From: Wenzhouxiangella sp.
GTDB taxonomy: Bacteria > Pseudomonadota > Gammaproteobacteria > Xanthomonadales > Wenzhouxiangellaceae
Assembly (NCBI GenBank): GCA_007135935.1
Contig: SLIA01000062.1
Span: 1 to 46,094 of the forward strand
Length of the DNA: 46,094 nt
Direction of reading: 5' to 3'
Shown here: piece by piece, positions 43,708 through 46,094 of the stretch
How the letters are laid out: each line of letters starts with the position of its first letter
Numbering within the stretch: position 1 is the first letter of the stretch
The notes under the pieces: generated by a model
Database searches by the model: none
What the model was told of the DNA's origin: nothing
What the model saw: only the letters and a program-made list of their open reading frames with translations
Translations under genes and position numbers: made by a program

Positions 43708-45455
43708 AAGTCTTCGTCCACGCGCTGGCCCAGCAGCCTGCGCAATTCTCTGGTCCTGAGTTCGTCCAGCCCCCCTTCTCTCAGCTGCGCTTGCTGGAGT
43801 TCGCGGACTCGGGTCTGTATCTGTTGACGACGTATTCTGGCCAATGTTTGCGCCAACGCCGCCGCCATGGCTGTCGCCGTTTCTTCGGCCGTTGCCTGTT
43901 GCTCGATCACTTCGCGGCCGGCCAGGCGCGCCAGCCACGGGCCTTCCGGACGCTCTCGCCAGCTCTCGAGCAGCTTAGCCGTTGAAAAATGGGGCCTTGC
44001 CCGGCAAAAGTCAATCAATTCGTGCAAGAAATCGACCCCCCGCAGGCTGGTCGTGGTTTCGAGCGCACCCTCGGGCACATCCCCGGCCAAAGCGGGATGC
44101 TGCACGATCAGCGCCACGGCATACTGCACCGGGGTCAATGGCCGATCCTCGCCTGCGCCAGACTTGCGCTCCTGCGCCACATTCGACGCCGCCGGCGCGG
44201 CCGAGGTTCCTCCATGCCCGGCCCGCTTTTCAAGCTCGCGCCGCATCAGGTCGGCAAAAGCGCCTTTCGGCAACTTTTCCAGGTACGGCTGAGCCAGGGC
44301 CACCAGTCGGGCACGCCCGTCGATGGTTGTCATGTCGACCTCCTCGGCGAGGTGATCGAAAAAGAAAGACGACAAGGGCCGGGCCTGCTCGACCAGGCGC
44401 TCGAACTCGGCTTGCCCGCGTGCACGCACCAGCGAATCGGGATCCTCGCCCTCGGGCAGGAACAGGAAACGCACCTCGCGGTTGTCGCGCATCACGGGCA
44501 GTGCGGCCTCCAGCCCGCGCCAGGCCGCCTGGCGACCGGCACGATCGCCATCAAAGCAGAACACGATCACCGGCGAGGCACGAAACATCAGCTCCATGTG
44601 ATCGCCGGTCACCGAGGTGCCCAGGGTGGCCACGGCATTGTCGAAGCCGTACTGGAACAGTGCCGCACAGTCCATGTAGCCCTCGACCACCAGCAGCCGC
44701 TTCGGCAGGCCGCCACGGCGGACCTGGTAGAGCCGGTAGAGCTCGCGGCCCTTGTGAAAGACCGGCGTTTCCGGCGAGTTCATGTACTTCGGCCCGCGCT
44801 CGCCCAGCGCCCGCCCGCCGAATGCGATGACGCGGCCGCGACGGTCGTGGATCGGAAACATGACGCGATCGCGGAACTTGTCGGTTGTACGCTGGTTCTT
44901 GCGCGTAACCAGCCCGGCCTGCTCGAGCTCGTCGAGACGAAAGCCCTGCGCGGTCAGCTCGTCGGCCAGCGCCTGCCAGGCATCGGGCGCGTAGCCGATG
45001 CCGAACTCGTCGACCGTGGCCTTGTCGAATCCGCGCCCCTTGAGGTAGTTGCGTGCCGGTTCGCTGGCGCCAAGCTGGCGGCGGAACCAGGCCTGCGCGG
45101 CACCCAGCGCCTCGTAGAGCCGGTCATGGCGCCGAACCGGGGCGTGGCCGCCTTCGCGCGGCACCTCCAGGCCGGCGCGAGATGCCAGCTCTTCGATGGC
45201 GGCGGGAAACTCCAGGCCGTCGTATTCCATGACAAAGCCGATCGCCGTGCCATGCGCCCCGCAGCCGAAGCAGTGATAGAACTGCTTGTCGGAGCTGACG
45301 GTAAAGGAAGGGGTTTTCTCGTCGTGGAAGGGACACAGCGCCTTGAATTCGCCGCGCCCGGCGGGCTTGAGATCGACCCGGGAACCGACGACCTCGACGA
45401 TATCGCTGCGCTCGATCAGGGTTTCGATAAAACTTTCGGGGATGCGACCGGCCAC
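43704..45455 (-). CDS. dnaG: DNA primase
   Basis: Zinc finger [59 protein letters not shown]. Confidence 0.98.
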
Positions 45456-45464
45456 CAGCCCAGT

Positions 45465-45908
45465 CTAGCCCAGACGGCCACGCACCTGCGCCGAAACCTT
45501 GCCCATGTCGGCCCGGCCCTGCACGCGGCCCTTGATCAGACCCATGACCTTGCCCATGTCCGCCATGGAACTGGCGTCGGCCTCGGCAATGGCCTCGTCG
45601 ATGAGCTCGGCCAGCGCCTCTTCCGAGAGCGGCTCGGGCAGATAGTCCTGGAGAATGCCGATCTCGGCCTCTTCCGCTTCGGCCAGCTCCGGCCGATTGC
45701 CGGCACGGTACTGCTCGGCCGATTCGCGCCGCTGCTTGATCATCTTCTCGACCACGGCGAGCACCTGCGTCTCATCAAGCTCGATGCGCTCATCGACCTC
45801 GCGCTGCTTGATCGCGGCGGTGATCATGCGCAGGAGCTTCAGGCGCGGCTTGTCGCCGGCGCGCATGGCCTGCTTGACGTCGTCGTTGATGCGTTGTTTG
45901 AGCGACAT
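45465..45908 (-). CDS. GatB/YqeY domain protein
   Basis: MSLKQRINDDVKQAMRAGDKPRLKLLRMITAAIKQREVDER; C-terminal DMGKVMGLIKGRVQGRADMGKVS. Confidence 0.93.
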   Translation of the reverse strand: MSLKQRINDDVKQAMRAGDKPRLKLLRMITAAIKQREVDERIELDETQVLAVVEKMIKQRRESAEQYRAGNRPELAEAEEAEIGILQDYLPEPLSEEALAELIDEAIAEADASSMADMGKVMGLIKGRVQGRADMGKVSAQVRGRLG

Positions 45909-46000
45909 GGATGATCCGATTGCCGTCGATAATGGCCGCCGACGAACGGACCGCGCGGGAGCAGCGGACCGTCAGCAACCTAGTACAATAGGCGCCTGCT

Positions 46001-46094
46001 CAGTAGAGACGGCGGCGGTTGACGCGCTCGCGCGAGAGCTTGCGCAGATGGCGCTTGACCGCGGCGGCCTTCTTGCGCTTGCGCTCCTGGGTCG
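46001..46094 (-). CDS. rpsU: 30S ribosomal protein S21, C-terminal fragment at the window edge
   Basis: Reverse strand encodes TQERKRKKAAAVKRHLRKLSRERVNRRRLY*. Confidence 0.9.

Noticed and set aside
43989-45914. 641 aa plus-strand ORF
   Set aside because: Antisense shadow of dnaG and yqeY.
45980-46000. Plus-strand promoter (TACAAT) upstream of the window edge
   Set aside because: It would fire antisense into rpsU, and no convincing -35 was found.

Overview
A 46 kb window of a GC-rich gammaproteobacterial-type chromosome, with Xanthomonadales/Wenzhouxiangella-like gene content (the taxon is my inference). It is mostly ordinary core genes: kmo (5'-truncated), kynA, uup, dodecin, an M20 amidohydrolase, minCDE, glutamate dehydrogenase, GNAT, hemolysin III, a TlpA-like thioredoxin, DUF3300, OsmC, DUF3422, a CpxRA/Spy-like envelope-stress module, a TRAP transporter, an amidase, metY-metX, a UbiM-like hydroxylase, an Lpd-like flavoprotein, Smr, bactofilin, an ECF sigma plus TPR-kinase pair, and the macromolecular-synthesis cluster rpsU-yqeY-dnaG-rpoD. 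The most interesting signal is not in the ORF track. Upstream of metY there is a promoter (TTGACA-16-TATTAA) and a 32-codon ORF at 30629-30727, MNHERCHHCICAMCMCMSASAAGSCTAVFKSD. It is followed by a terminator hairpin whose 5' arm can instead pair perfectly over 8 nt with the leader coding region. This has the layout of a Met/Cys-sensing transcription attenuator whose leader ORF starts at or near the 5' end of the transcript. Other notable items are two tandem ~205-215 bp inverted-repeat elements (34728-35184), a TTCGTTNN-repeat inverted-repeat element (7062-7325), paired hairpins between kmo and kynA, a voltage-sensor-like protein with no pore, and a response regulator with a degenerate GGDEF domain. 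I saw no CRISPR arrays, prophage, transposases, rRNA or tRNA. All calls come from reading sequence and remembered family motifs; no database search was run.
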